Source: Pseudovibrio exalbescens DSM 16456 (GTDB lineage Bacteria > Pseudomonadota > Alphaproteobacteria > Rhizobiales > Stappiaceae). From it: a stretch of 64,000 nucleotides of DNA. The notes beneath the pieces are model-generated. The model worked only from the letters and a program-made list of their open reading frames with translations, was not told where the DNA came from and ran no database searches. Numbering within the stretch: position 1 is the first letter of the stretch; the number at the start of each line of letters is the position of its first letter. Both the position numbers and the translations under genes were made by a program. The stretch is from positions 1-64,000 of the forward strand of contig NZ_AUGS01000011.1 in assembly GCF_000422785.1 (NCBI RefSeq). Direction: 5' to 3'. Of this stretch, positions 1 to 8,140 are shown piece after piece.

Positions 1-312
1 GCCCTACTGGATATGCCTTTCCGCAAACCTCGGCTGTTCCTGGCTGACAAGGGATACGATGGCGATGCAGTGCGCCAAAGCCTGCTGCTGGCTGGCATCA
101 GCCCTGTCATTCCGCCAAAGTCAAACCGCAGGGAACCGATACCTTGCGACTTCCGGGCCTACAAGGACAGGAACCGGATCGAGCGCATGTTCAACAAGGT
201 CAAACAGTTCCGCAGGATCGCTACACGATACGATAAAACCAAAGCGTCCTTCGAAGCTTTCCTCAATCTCGCGGCTGCACGTCTCTGGCTACGAAACTTT
301 GTCAACAGAGCC
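1..312 (+). mobile_element. 3' end of an IS5-family insertion sequence (left part outside window)
   Basis: The window opens inside a transposase frame that stops at 313-315. The arm TTTGTCAACAGAGCC at 298-312 looks like the right terminal inverted repeat of an IS427-like IS5 element, whose other end would read GGCTCTGTTGACAAA. The next bases complete a CTAG (312-315), typical of the short target sites used by this family. Sequence beyond it belongs to a disrupted permease gene read on the other strand, so the junction is visible. The left end and the other target copy lie outside the window. Confidence 0.8.
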
Positions 313-315
313 TAG
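1..315 (+). CDS. IS5-family transposase, C-terminal part
   Basis: The open frame runs from the first base without an upstream start, so the protein begins outside the window. About 104 residues remain. They hold the end of a DDE transposase core: FLADKGYD (the second catalytic Asp region), then YKDRNRIERMFNKVKQFRRIATRYDK, which contains the third acidic residue in the R-x-x-I-E-R-M-F signature of IS5/IS427 transposases. The stop codon overlaps the element's end, as is usual in these compact elements. Many IS427 elements make the full enzyme from two overlapping frames by frameshifting; this would be the second frame. Family assignment is secure from the motif; the subgroup is inferred. Confidence 0.85.
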   Translation, partial: ALLDMPFRKPRLFLADKGYDGDAVRQSLLLAGISPVIPPKSNRREPIPCDFRAYKDRNRIERMFNKVKQFRRIATRYDKTKASFEAFLNLAAARLWLRNFVNRA

Positions 316-1127
316 GGTGATACTGTCGGGGAACTCGCCAAAGGCAACCAGTCCGGCCAATATGGCCCATACCAAACTGGAGTAGTTGAACGGAGAAATT
401 TTTGACGCATCCCCAAACGAGAAGGCTTTGATAACCGCATAGTGACCGAGTCCTGACAAGGTGCCGATGAGCAAGATTAACAGCCAACCTCAAGGTTGGG
501 CGCCTTCCAAAAGAACGGTACGATGAGCGATGAGAGCACGCCTCCGACGAGCGCGGTGCAGTACAGCACCGTGGAGGGCTCATCATAACGGTTGGCGTAG
601 CGGGCAGCGATATGTCCGAGAGAGTAGATGACGGTTGTAGCTAGGGCAATAAGTGAGCCCAGCTGCAACACGCCAAAACCTGGTTTGACGATCAAAACAG
701 CGCCTACACACGCTAAAGAAATTGCAGCCCATTGGGTTCTGTTCACACTCTCCCCTAGCAGGGGTACAGAAAAAGCCGTGACCAACATCGGGCCCAATAG
801 GCCGATGGCGTGCATATTTGCCACAGGTATCAACTGCAGCGTTGCCACGCTACCGATGCTGGTTAGAAACACGATAATTGCACGCAGATACGTTGCTTTC
901 GGGTTTTTCGGGCGCACGAATTTCGGTACCTTCGGGGGGAGCACCAAAGTCATGAGAACCAGATGAATAAACAGTCGTGCCCAGACAACTTGGAGCACCG
1001 GGTAAGTTTGAGTTAGGTGACGTGCAACAGTGTCAGTGCAGACAAACAAGAGCATGCCGCAGACCAACCAAACAATTCCATAGCGGACCCGATTTTCAGG
1101 GGCGCCTTCCGTAGCGACAGCACTCAT
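313..1127 (-). pseudogene. Disrupted DMT/EamA-family permease
   Basis: Reading leftwards from an ATG at 1125-1127, the protein starts MSAVATEGAPENRVRYG and shows successive hydrophobic helices typical of the drug/metabolite transporter (EamA) superfamily. The frame closes at 477-479 after NLEVGC. The following DNA in another frame continues the protein (WLLILLIGTLSGLGHYAVIKAFSF is the expected second-repeat EamA signature), so a small indel near 483-490 has shifted the frame. The continuation then ends where the IS5 element is inserted, losing the last few dozen residues. Both lesions argue for a non-functional gene. A start at 1214 is possible but would overlap the GH31 gene and lacks a better ribosome site. 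The substrate is unknown. Confidence 0.8.
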
Positions 1128-1200
1128 AGTGAAGTTTCCCAAGAAGCAAGCAAGGGGCGACTGTTGCCCCTTGCCATTGGTTGAAATGACGAAATTCGCT

Positions 1201-3708
1201 CTAGTCGTCTTCATCCTCGATGGTCATACCTATGAGATCGAAATCCTCAAAGCTCACAACCACCTCATAGTCATCGATGATGTTTGGATACTTGATCTTC
1301 ACAGCGGAGGTTGTCGCATCATAGATCCAGCCGGTGTCAGCGTCTGCCCACTTCTTACGATCCAAGAACTGTTGGATGCGGTTGCCATTGACGGTGACCC
1401 AGAAAGCACCCTTTTCTTCGTTGATTACTTCAAGGACAATTTCTTTGATGGCGCTCTGGTAGGTCCCTTCCTTTCGGAAATTGAGGATGGTCTGGTCCCC
1501 TGCTGTCAGTTCCACATGTGTCTTTAGGTAAGTGCCGGACTTAAACTCGTTGGTCTTTCCGTCATCTTCATAGAGCGTGGAGGTGTTGTCCCTGCGTGGC
1601 GCAATGATGAGATTGAGATGTTCTATCTCTTCCTTGGCGATGGAGAACAGCCCGGTAGTGGTAGGGACGATTGCATTGTCGCGCAGGAACATGGGAATGG
1701 AGTTCATATCGACGTCCAGCTCAATTTCTTGCCCGCCCTTGTAGCGCTTGCGCGTGGACCAGTCGTACCAGTCAGAGCCCTCTGGCAAATAAACCTTGTG
1801 TCGATTTACGCCCTTTTCGACCACGTTGGCCACCATGATGGATGGTCCAAACATGAATTGCACACCCTCATTGTCGATTGTGCCATCCTGTTGGAATTCA
1901 TAGACAAGAGGACGCATGATTGGCGAGCCAACATCATGAGCTTCATACATGAGAGAGTACAGGTAAGGCACCAACTGATAGCGCAATTGAATGGCTTCCC
2001 TGATGGTGCCTGTATATTGCTCGTACATCCACGGCTCTGTCACCGTATTGTTGGTGTTGCAGGAGTGGATTGAAAAGCGCGGCATGAAGATGCCGTTTTG
2101 TACCCATCGCACGAGCAGTTCTGCTTCAGGGGATGGTCCCTGAAAGCCGCCAACGTCTGAGCCTTGGTTCGCAACACCGGATAGACCCATGCCAAGGATA
2201 GTGGCGATGTTGTATTTTAAAGTCTTCCATTGCGACGGGTTGTCGCCAGCCCATGTCTGCGCGTAACGCTGGATACCCGGACCACCTGACCGGCAAATAA
2301 CATAGGGACGCTCATTTGGTGTTGTTTCGGCAACGGCGACGTGGCTCATCCTGGACATGAGGTTTGGCAGGATTGCCTTAACTTCACCAACTGGTCGGGG
2401 CTTTCCGTCCCCATCAACCTGCGCGAGATGATCGGACAGATCGTATTCGCAGTTGTCATTCCAGATCGACGAGGTGCCATAGCAGGTCAGATTTTTCACG
2501 ATCATCTGTTTCCAGATTTCTCGACCTTTCTCATTGGTGAAATCTAAAAATGACCCTGGGCCACCCCACCACCGGTCTACATAGGTATCCGACCCATCCT
2601 GGGTTTTTATAAAGGCATCGCCGTTCTTGAACTCATCGTAATACGGATGGGTGCATAGTATTCCCGGTTTGATGTTGGGCGACACCATGACCCCTTTCTC
2701 CTTCATGCGTGCAAAGAAGCCTGCAGGGTCCGGAAAGCGTTTGGTGTTCCAAGTGAAAAAGTAGCGCAGGCCGTCTGCCCCGACAGTGTAGCCTGATGAG
2801 AGCTGGAACCCGTCAACTGGGATACCTTCTTCGAAATTCTTGTCGATGAAGCCGATGATTTCATCGTCGCAGTTCTCAGGCAGCTCGGAGTAATACATTG
2901 TCGAGCCAAGATATCCTAGTGAGTACTTCGGTGGCATGACTGTTTTGCCGGTCAAGTCGGTGTAACGTTTCACCACTGATGCCAGGTCCGGGCCATTAAT
3001 GAAGAAGAGATCGATGTCTCCACCGTCAGCGGTCCAATAGCTATAGTGGTGCCAATAGTTGGAGTGCTCTCCGCCCATGTCGAACTCAGATTGCCACAGA
3101 TTGTGGTAGAACAGGCCTACAGCCTGTCGGTTCGCACCTTTCAGCTTGATGTAAAACGGGATGTGTTTGTAGAGACAGTTTTGACTTTCCGCGTCGTATC
3201 CAAGTGCATCCTTTGGAGCCATGCGCACTCGTCGGCCATGCTTGTCGAGGCAGCCAGAAGTCTCGACAAAACCATAGTATCGGTCATCGATCTCCCGTTC
3301 CACGTAGTGGTAAACTCGTCCCAAGTGATCCTTGGCGAAGGACTTCTCCTTGAGGTCCTTATGTAGAAGGTTTCCCTCTTTATCGGTAATTTCAATGCCG
3401 AACGGATCTTTGGTGATCGACATATTCACTGTGCCCGTGGAGAAGATGTAACGCTTCTTTCTTTCCTCCACATTAGGCGTAATCGGCGTCACTCGTGTCC
3501 GCTCGTCTTTCAAAAAATCATCCAGATGATCGTCCCAGGCAGTCATTGTCAGGACATAAGATGCTTCTTCGAAGGTGCCATCAAACGAGGCCCGAATACG
3601 AATGATATCATCGGTCAAGAATACCAGTCGAACTGTTGGCCCATCCGTGATGAGGTCAACGTGTTCTGGCGCCCTTTTCACATCAAGAAGTTTTTTCGCC
3701 GTGATCAT
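1201..3708 (-). CDS. Glycoside hydrolase family 31 alpha-glycosidase
   Basis: An 835-residue GH31 enzyme with the full architecture: N-terminal beta-sandwich (about 1-250), (beta/alpha)8 catalytic barrel (about 255-600), then C-terminal beta domains. The nucleophile is Asp418 in IWNDNCEYD and the acid/base is Asp489 in WAGDNPSQW. No signal peptide is present, so it probably acts in the cytoplasm on imported oligosaccharide or glycoside. It is the last gene of the dctPQM run (60 bp after dctM). GH31 covers alpha-glucosidases, alpha-xylosidases, alpha-galactosidases and sulfoquinovosidases, and specificity cannot be read here. The neighbouring TRAP system usually carries acidic solutes, which hints at a negatively charged glycoside; this is inference. 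Confidence 0.9.
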   Translation of the reverse strand: MITAKKLLDVKRAPEHVDLITDGPTVRLVFLTDDIIRIRASFDGTFEEASYVLTMTAWDDHLDDFLKDERTRVTPITPNVEERKKRYIFSTGTVNMSITKDPFGIEITDKEGNLLHKDLKEKSFAKDHLGRVYHYVEREIDDRYYGFVETSGCLDKHGRRVRMAPKDALGYDAESQNCLYKHIPFYIKLKGANRQAVGLFYHNLWQSEFDMGGEHSNYWHHYSYWTADGGDIDLFFINGPDLASVVKRYTDLTGKTVMPPKYSLGYLGSTMYYSELPENCDDEIIGFIDKNFEEGIPVDGFQLSSGYTVGADGLRYFFTWNTKRFPDPAGFFARMKEKGVMVSPNIKPGILCTHPYYDEFKNGDAFIKTQDGSDTYVDRWWGGPGSFLDFTNEKGREIWKQMIVKNLTCYGTSSIWNDNCEYDLSDHLAQVDGDGKPRPVGEVKAILPNLMSRMSHVAVAETTPNERPYVICRSGGPGIQRYAQTWAGDNPSQWKTLKYNIATILGMGLSGVANQGSDVGGFQGPSPEAELLVRWVQNGIFMPRFSIHSCNTNNTVTEPWMYEQYTGTIREAIQLRYQLVPYLYSLMYEAHDVGSPIMRPLVYEFQQDGTIDNEGVQFMFGPSIMVANVVEKGVNRHKVYLPEGSDWYDWSTRKRYKGGQEIELDVDMNSIPMFLRDNAIVPTTTGLFSIAKEEIEHLNLIIAPRRDNTSTLYEDDGKTNEFKSGTYLKTHVELTAGDQTILNFRKEGTYQSAIKEIVLEVINEEKGAFWVTVNGNRIQQFLDRKKWADADTGWIYDATTSAVKIKYPNIIDDYEVVVSFEDFDLIGMTIEDEDD

Positions 3709-3768
3709 TTCAAATCTCCCGTTGCGTGCGGAGGAGCCGATAGCCGGCCCATGCCTTGTTTGTTTGCG

Positions 3769-5091
3769 TTAGAGTAGTCCCAAAAGCTTCGGTAGGCCGG
3801 TAGTGATTGCAGGCACATAAGTGACTAGCATCAGCGCTGCGATGAGGACTGCAAAGAATGGAAGCAGAGGCTTGAAAACTTGTTCGATTGTCACGCCGCC
3901 CACGCTACAGCCAACGAACAGTACCGCGCCAACGGGTGGTGTCATGTTTCCGATGCCGAGGTTGAAAATCATCATCAGGCCAAAATGCACGGGATCCATT
4001 CCAAGCTCAGTGGCAATTGGCAGGAAGATCGGAGTAAAAATCAACACGGCCGGTGTCAGGTCCATAAAGGTGCCAACGAGCAGTAGACAGACATTCATGA
4101 TGAGAAAAATCACGATGGGGCTGTCGAATTGCATAAGGCTCTCTGCGATTACATCCGGAATACTTGTGATGGCCATGACATAGGACATAATGCCGGACGC
4201 TGCGATCAGAAACAGGATTGACGCGCTCATGACGACGGTAGATCGCAGAACCTCAACATATTCCTCCCAGGATGCCATGCGATAAACTAGCGACAGCAGG
4301 AAGGAATACACCGCAGCGACCGCTGCACCTTCAGTTGCGGTGAATACGCCTGCCACAATACCGCCTATCACGATGACGACCATCATCAAGCTGGGCAACG
4401 CATCTAGTGCGATTTTTACGCCCTCAGAGAAGCTTGACCGTGGCGCTAGTGGATACCCTGCCCTCTTGGCGATGACAAAGGCCACAATCATGATGGACAG
4501 ACCCATCAAGATGCCGGGACCGTAGCCACCTATGAACAGCGCGGAGATGGAGGTGCCCCCTGACACAAGTGAGAACAGAATAAGCGGACCACTTGGTGGG
4601 ATAAGAATGCCACAAGGGGCACTGGCAATATTGACCGCTGCAGAGAAAGATGGATCGTAACCTTCTTTTTCTTGCAAGGGGGCCATTGTACCGCCTACGG
4701 CTGCAGCTGCAGCAATTCCCGACCCAGAGATGGAACCAAACAGCATGTTTGCGATGACGTTGGTGTGCGCCAAAGACCCTGGAAGACGGCCGCTGACCAG
4801 CTTTGACAGATTGACCAGACGGATGGCGATGCCGCCCTTGTTCATGAGGTTGCCAGAGAGAATGAAGAAGGGAATTGCCAACAATGTAAAGCTGTCAATG
4901 CCTGCAAACATCTTCTGTGTTGCGACAAAGTAAGCCGTGTCAGCGGGCATGAAGAACAAGGCCGTGAGGATTGAGGAGACGGCGATGCCGACAGAGATTG
5001 GTACGCCGGTGATGAGGAAAGCGAAGAACAGTCCAAACAGAGACAGAGCTGCGAACAGTGCTTCGTCCATAAAGCTGAAGATAATGTCCAT
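3769..5091 (-). CDS. dctM: TRAP transporter large permease subunit (DctM-like)
   Basis: A 440-residue, highly hydrophobic protein of the DctM family, the ion-coupled membrane channel of a tripartite TRAP transporter. Recognisable stretches include GIDSFTLLAIPFFILSGNLM, GSISGSGIAAAAAVGG and PPSGPLILFSLVSGG, all family hallmarks, and length is normal. It follows dctQ by 13 bp and precedes the GH31 gene, so the order on this strand is dctP-dctQ-dctM-GH31. It would use a sodium gradient to take up solute delivered by the periplasmic DctP. Confidence 0.95.
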   Translation of the reverse strand: MDIIFSFMDEALFAALSLFGLFFAFLITGVPISVGIAVSSILTALFFMPADTAYFVATQKMFAGIDSFTLLAIPFFILSGNLMNKGGIAIRLVNLSKLVSGRLPGSLAHTNVIANMLFGSISGSGIAAAAAVGGTMAPLQEKEGYDPSFSAAVNIASAPCGILIPPSGPLILFSLVSGGTSISALFIGGYGPGILMGLSIMIVAFVIAKRAGYPLAPRSSFSEGVKIALDALPSLMMVVIVIGGIVAGVFTATEGAAVAAVYSFLLSLVYRMASWEEYVEVLRSTVVMSASILFLIAASGIMSYVMAITSIPDVIAESLMQFDSPIVIFLIMNVCLLLVGTFMDLTPAVLIFTPIFLPIATELGMDPVHFGLMMIFNLGIGNMTPPVGAVLFVGCSVGGVTIEQVFKPLLPFFAVLIAALMLVTYVPAITTGLPKLLGLL

Positions 5092-5104
5092 GATCGATGC
5101 TCGC

Positions 5105-5602
5105 TCAGCGCTCGCCTGCTTCGAATTCGCGGTCTTTGCCGGTGAACTCGAGAATGGCGTTTATTCCCTGAAGGATGAAAACCAGTACCGCGGTAATTGG
5201 AAGGATCAGATAGACCTGTCCCATGGCTAGCCGCATGATTGGCGAGAACTGCGTCATGGTTGAATCCACGGCTCGCATGCCGCCCAGAAAGAGGATGAAG
5301 TAGGCAAAAAACAGGACTACCAGATTGTTGAAGAGGACTATCGCCTTTCGGCGCCACCCTGTCAGGGCATCACGAAAATACGTTAGAGCAAGATGTTGTT
5401 TGATGCCGAAGGCGTAGGCCGAGCCGAGAAGAGCCATCCAAATCATGGAAAAGCGAAGAAGCTCTTCTGTGAAAAGCGCAGGTTGCTGGAGCACGTAGCG
5501 GGTGAAGACTTGCCAGACCGCCAAACCAACAAGGATGACCAGCATGACAGAGGTTATTACCGCGAGCGCCCTTTCGAGAGTTCTTTTTATCGTGAAAAGC
5601 AT
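5105..5602 (-). CDS. dctQ: TRAP transporter small permease subunit (DctQ-like)
   Basis: A 165-residue four-helix membrane protein matching the small TRAP subunit. It opens with an amphipathic helix and VFTRYVLQQPALFTEELLRFSMIWMALLGSAYAF, the conserved W-x-V-F-x-R-Y / E-E-x-x-R region of DctQ. A strong ribosome site (GGGAGGT) precedes the ATG at 5600-5602. It sits 150 bp after dctP, separated by a hairpin terminator-like element, and 13 bp before dctM. Confidence 0.93.
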   Translation of the reverse strand: MLFTIKRTLERALAVITSVMLVILVGLAVWQVFTRYVLQQPALFTEELLRFSMIWMALLGSAYAFGIKQHLALTYFRDALTGWRRKAIVLFNNLVVLFFAYFILFLGGMRAVDSTMTQFSPIMRLAMGQVYLILPITAVLVFILQGINAILEFTGKDREFEAGER

Positions 5603-5695
5603 AGTCGACCTCCCTAGTCGGCCGAAGACAACTCATTGCTTGGACTTTTGCTCAAAGCGCTGAGATATCTTCCTAATGCTTATTGCTCTAGATGG

Positions 5696-5732
5696 AAAAA
5701 AGGGCGGCACCAGATAGCACCTGAAGCCGCCC
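5696..5732 (-). terminator. Hairpin with U-run between dctP and dctQ
   Basis: On the minus strand the arms GGGCGGC and GCCGCCC enclose a 17-nt loop and are followed by six T residues (the A-run at 5696-5701). This has the form of an intrinsic terminator placed 20 bp after the dctP stop. Inside an operon it would allow partial readthrough, giving more binding protein than permease. Confidence 0.75.
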
Positions 5733-5752
5733 ATTTTGAATGATACGCCGGT

Positions 5753-6730
5753 TTATTGTGCCGCCAGGATTTCACCGACCAGAGTGTCGATCGCCGGGTC
5801 CTTACGGTATTCATCGTAAAGTGGCATGACCGCTTTGCGGAAGGCATCCTTTTCGGGATAGGAAATCTGAACGTTCAGCTTTTCTTCTGCCTCTACAACA
5901 GCCTTGGCGACAGCCGCCTGCCATACTTCCTTGTGAAACGCGGTGGCATTGCGGGCTGCTTCGCGAACAATTGCTTCCTGCTCGTCACTGAGCTTTTCCA
6001 GGCTCTTGTTGGAGATGACCAGAAAGTCAGGGATGCGCCCGTGTTCGTCAAAGGAGTAATATTTGACCACTTCACCGTGACGCCCAAGCGTCAACGCGGT
6101 TGGATTGTTTTCGGCGCCGTCAATAACGCCTTGCTGCAGTGCAGTGTAGATCTCGCCATAAGCCAGAGGCGTGGGTGTGCCGCCCATTAGCTCAACCATG
6201 CGAATTGAGGTATGGCTGTTCATGACGCGGATCTTTTGTCCCTTCAAATCATCCGGGTGATTGATGGGCTTTTCTTTGGTGTAGAAACTGCGTGCGCCCC
6301 CATCAAAGAACGTCAGGCCTACAAAGCCGCTATCTGCGGATGCTTGATAAATTTTATCGGCGACCGGTCCCTCCATGACCTGGTAGAATGCTTCTTCGCT
6401 TTCAAACAGGTACGGAAGCGTGAAGGCTTGGTAGACGGGATTGAAGTTTTCCAGCGAGGACGCCCCCACGCGTGTCATGTCAACCGCCCCATTCTGGAGC
6501 TGTTCCAATACCTCACGTTCCGAGCCAAGAACGCCGTTCAAAAACAGTTTGATTTTGACTTCGCCATCAGTCTTTTCCGCTACTTCTTCTGCGAAATGCT
6601 GCAGCGCCTGACTTGTGGGATGATCTGCGGCCAGATTATGCGCCAATTTCATGCGAATAGTTGCATTCGCATTGCCGGCGACCATCGCCATTGTGGCTGC
6701 TGCAGCCAAAGTGCAAAGCGTTCTTTTCAT
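5753..6730 (-). CDS. dctP: TRAP transporter periplasmic solute-binding protein (DctP-like)
   Basis: A 325-residue DctP-family binding protein with a clear signal peptide (Lys-Arg followed by a hydrophobic run, cleavage likely after GNANA near residue 23). The core contains KIRVMNSHTSIRMVELMGGTPTPL and GVIDGAENNPTALT, the region holding the arginine that normally grips a carboxylate in this family. The segment resembles binding proteins for uronates and related sugar acids, so an acidic sugar or acidic glycoside is the best guess at the ligand. It is first in the dctPQM-GH31 run and is divergent from the lacI-type regulator, across a region holding two identical-core operators. Confidence 0.93.
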   Translation of the reverse strand: MKRTLCTLAAAATMAMVAGNANATIRMKLAHNLAADHPTSQALQHFAEEVAEKTDGEVKIKLFLNGVLGSEREVLEQLQNGAVDMTRVGASSLENFNPVYQAFTLPYLFESEEAFYQVMEGPVADKIYQASADSGFVGLTFFDGGARSFYTKEKPINHPDDLKGQKIRVMNSHTSIRMVELMGGTPTPLAYGEIYTALQQGVIDGAENNPTALTLGRHGEVVKYYSFDEHGRIPDFLVISNKSLEKLSDEQEAIVREAARNATAFHKEVWQAAVAKAVVEAEEKLNVQISYPEKDAFRKAVMPLYDEYRKDPAIDTLVGEILAAQ

Positions 6731-6849
6731 GATTTTTCTCCCAATGCGGCATCCCGGATAGGTTGTGTCTTTGCTTGATCTCCCCGAGGGGTTTTAAAGC
6801 TCACGCCGTCCACGGTTTACCGGTAGCTCCAAATGATTGCCAGTTCACG

Positions 6850-6868
6850 GTATCAAAACGTTTAGATT
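6850..6868. promoter_or_regulatory. LacI-family operator, copy 1 (dctP side)
   Basis: The 19-mer GTATCAAAACGTTTAGATT contains the palindromic core AAACGTTT, with the central CG step typical of LacI/GalR operators. It matches copy 2 at 17 of 19 positions and lies about 120 bp upstream of dctP. Confidence 0.7.
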
Positions 6869-6992
6869 CTTCAAGTACGTAATGAGGCGTATAAGATCGC
6901 CGGTGTATATCACTAATAAGCGCAGATATCGGCTATTTATTGAGGCGTAAGTGTTTTTCTTTATTGCTTGTACGGCTTATTTCAAACTAAGT

Positions 6993-7011
6993 GTATTGAA
7001 ACGTTTAGATT
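6993..7011. promoter_or_regulatory. LacI-family operator, copy 2 (regulator side)
   Basis: The 19-mer GTATTGAAACGTTTAGATT repeats copy 1 in the same orientation 143 bp away, a spacing close to fourteen helical turns that would allow looping by a tetramer or paired dimers. It lies 70 bp before the regulator's ATG, suggesting autoregulation. Confidence 0.7.
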
Positions 7012-7080
7012 GAATTTCGTCGATTGAGTGGAATGTGGTAGGTCTGTGCCAATTCATTCAATCAAAGGAAGGTACGTACG

Positions 7081-8088
7081 ATGGCCACCATGCGCGACGT
7101 TGCAAAAGCCGCTGGCGTTTCAATTGCAACAGTCTCTGCTGTCATTAACAAAACCACGAAGGTGAGCGCTGAGCTCACTCAGCGGGTTAATGATGCCATC
7201 AAAGAGGTCGGGTATCGGCCGAATGGCGTTGCGCGCAGTTTGAAGATGGGTGCGACTCCAACTATCGCCTGCATTCTGCCGGGTATTACAAACCCGGTTT
7301 TTGCAGAGATGGCACAGACAATAGAAAGCGAAGCCAACAAAAAAGGTTATGCCGTATTTGTTTGCAACGCTCTGGAAGATAACGCTCTTCAAGACAAGTA
7401 TCTACAATTCGCAAGTTCAATGCGGCCAGTGGGCGGAATTATAATTCCGGCGGCCGGATCAGAAATCGATGTTGAGGCCATTCAACGAGAAATTGGTGTT
7501 CCCTTTGTGGTGCTTGACCGTGCTGCACCGGATACCAAAGCCGATAGCATTGTAGTCGACAACTATGACGCCGCATTCAATGCTGTTAACTATCTGATTT
7601 CATTAGGACACAAGCGAATTGGCGCGATAGCGTCGTTTCCGTACAGCTTTACCTCTCGAGACCGAATTCGTGGTTATCGAAGTGCCATGGAGCAATCAGG
7701 GCTCGATACCACCGGATTGGTAAGAGAAAACTGCTCAACAGTCGAACGGGCCCAATCTGCGGTCTTTGAGTTGATGTCGTCGCAGAACCCACCAACCGCG
7801 TTGTTCGCGACTTTCGATCACGCAGGTTTGGGAATTGTGAAAGCGCTCAATCGGCTTGATTTGCGCATGCCCGATGAAGTCTCCGTAATAACCTTCGACG
7901 GCGGCGCATGGGCAGAGGCAATCAATCCAAACGTTACATCAGTTCGTCAGCCGGCCACGCAAATGGGTTCAGAAGCGGTTCGCCTCCTTTTGGAGCGAAT
8001 TGATGCAACTGAACCCATGTCACACCGCCGGCTGATGCTGCCAACCGAGTTTATTGTTCGAGGGTCCTGCGCACCTCTTTTCAGCTAA
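7081..8088 (+). CDS. LacI-family transcriptional regulator
   Basis: A 335-residue LacI/GalR regulator. The N-terminal helix-turn-helix is MATMRDVAKAAGVSIATVSAVIN, followed by the hinge helix region NGVARSLKMG and a periplasmic-binding-protein-like effector domain (VPFVVLDRAAP, GHKRIGAIASFP, ALFATFDHAGLGIVKAL, VSVITFDGGAW). It faces the dctP operon and leads the isomerase-epimerase genes on its own strand (52 bp to the next start). It most likely represses both arms until a sugar from the pathway binds. The matched operators in the divergent gap are its probable sites. Confidence 0.92.
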   Translation: MATMRDVAKAAGVSIATVSAVINKTTKVSAELTQRVNDAIKEVGYRPNGVARSLKMGATPTIACILPGITNPVFAEMAQTIESEANKKGYAVFVCNALEDNALQDKYLQFASSMRPVGGIIIPAAGSEIDVEAIQREIGVPFVVLDRAAPDTKADSIVVDNYDAAFNAVNYLISLGHKRIGAIASFPYSFTSRDRIRGYRSAMEQSGLDTTGLVRENCSTVERAQSAVFELMSSQNPPTALFATFDHAGLGIVKALNRLDLRMPDEVSVITFDGGAWAEAINPNVTSVRQPATQMGSEAVRLLLERIDATEPMSHRRLMLPTEFIVRGSCAPLFS

Positions 8089-8140
8089 GCCGTTAGGATA
8101 GCTACAGCCTGCGCCGGTCCCCTGTCTTTGGGAGTTTAAA

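Larger units (their letters stand above)
6731..7080. promoter_or_regulatory. Divergent control region between dctP and lacI-type gene
   Basis: A 350-bp non-coding stretch that must hold promoters for both directions. Two LacI-type operators are visible (listed separately). The regulator's ribosome site AAGGAAGG lies just before its ATG. No other gene or RNA is recognised. Confidence 0.7.
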
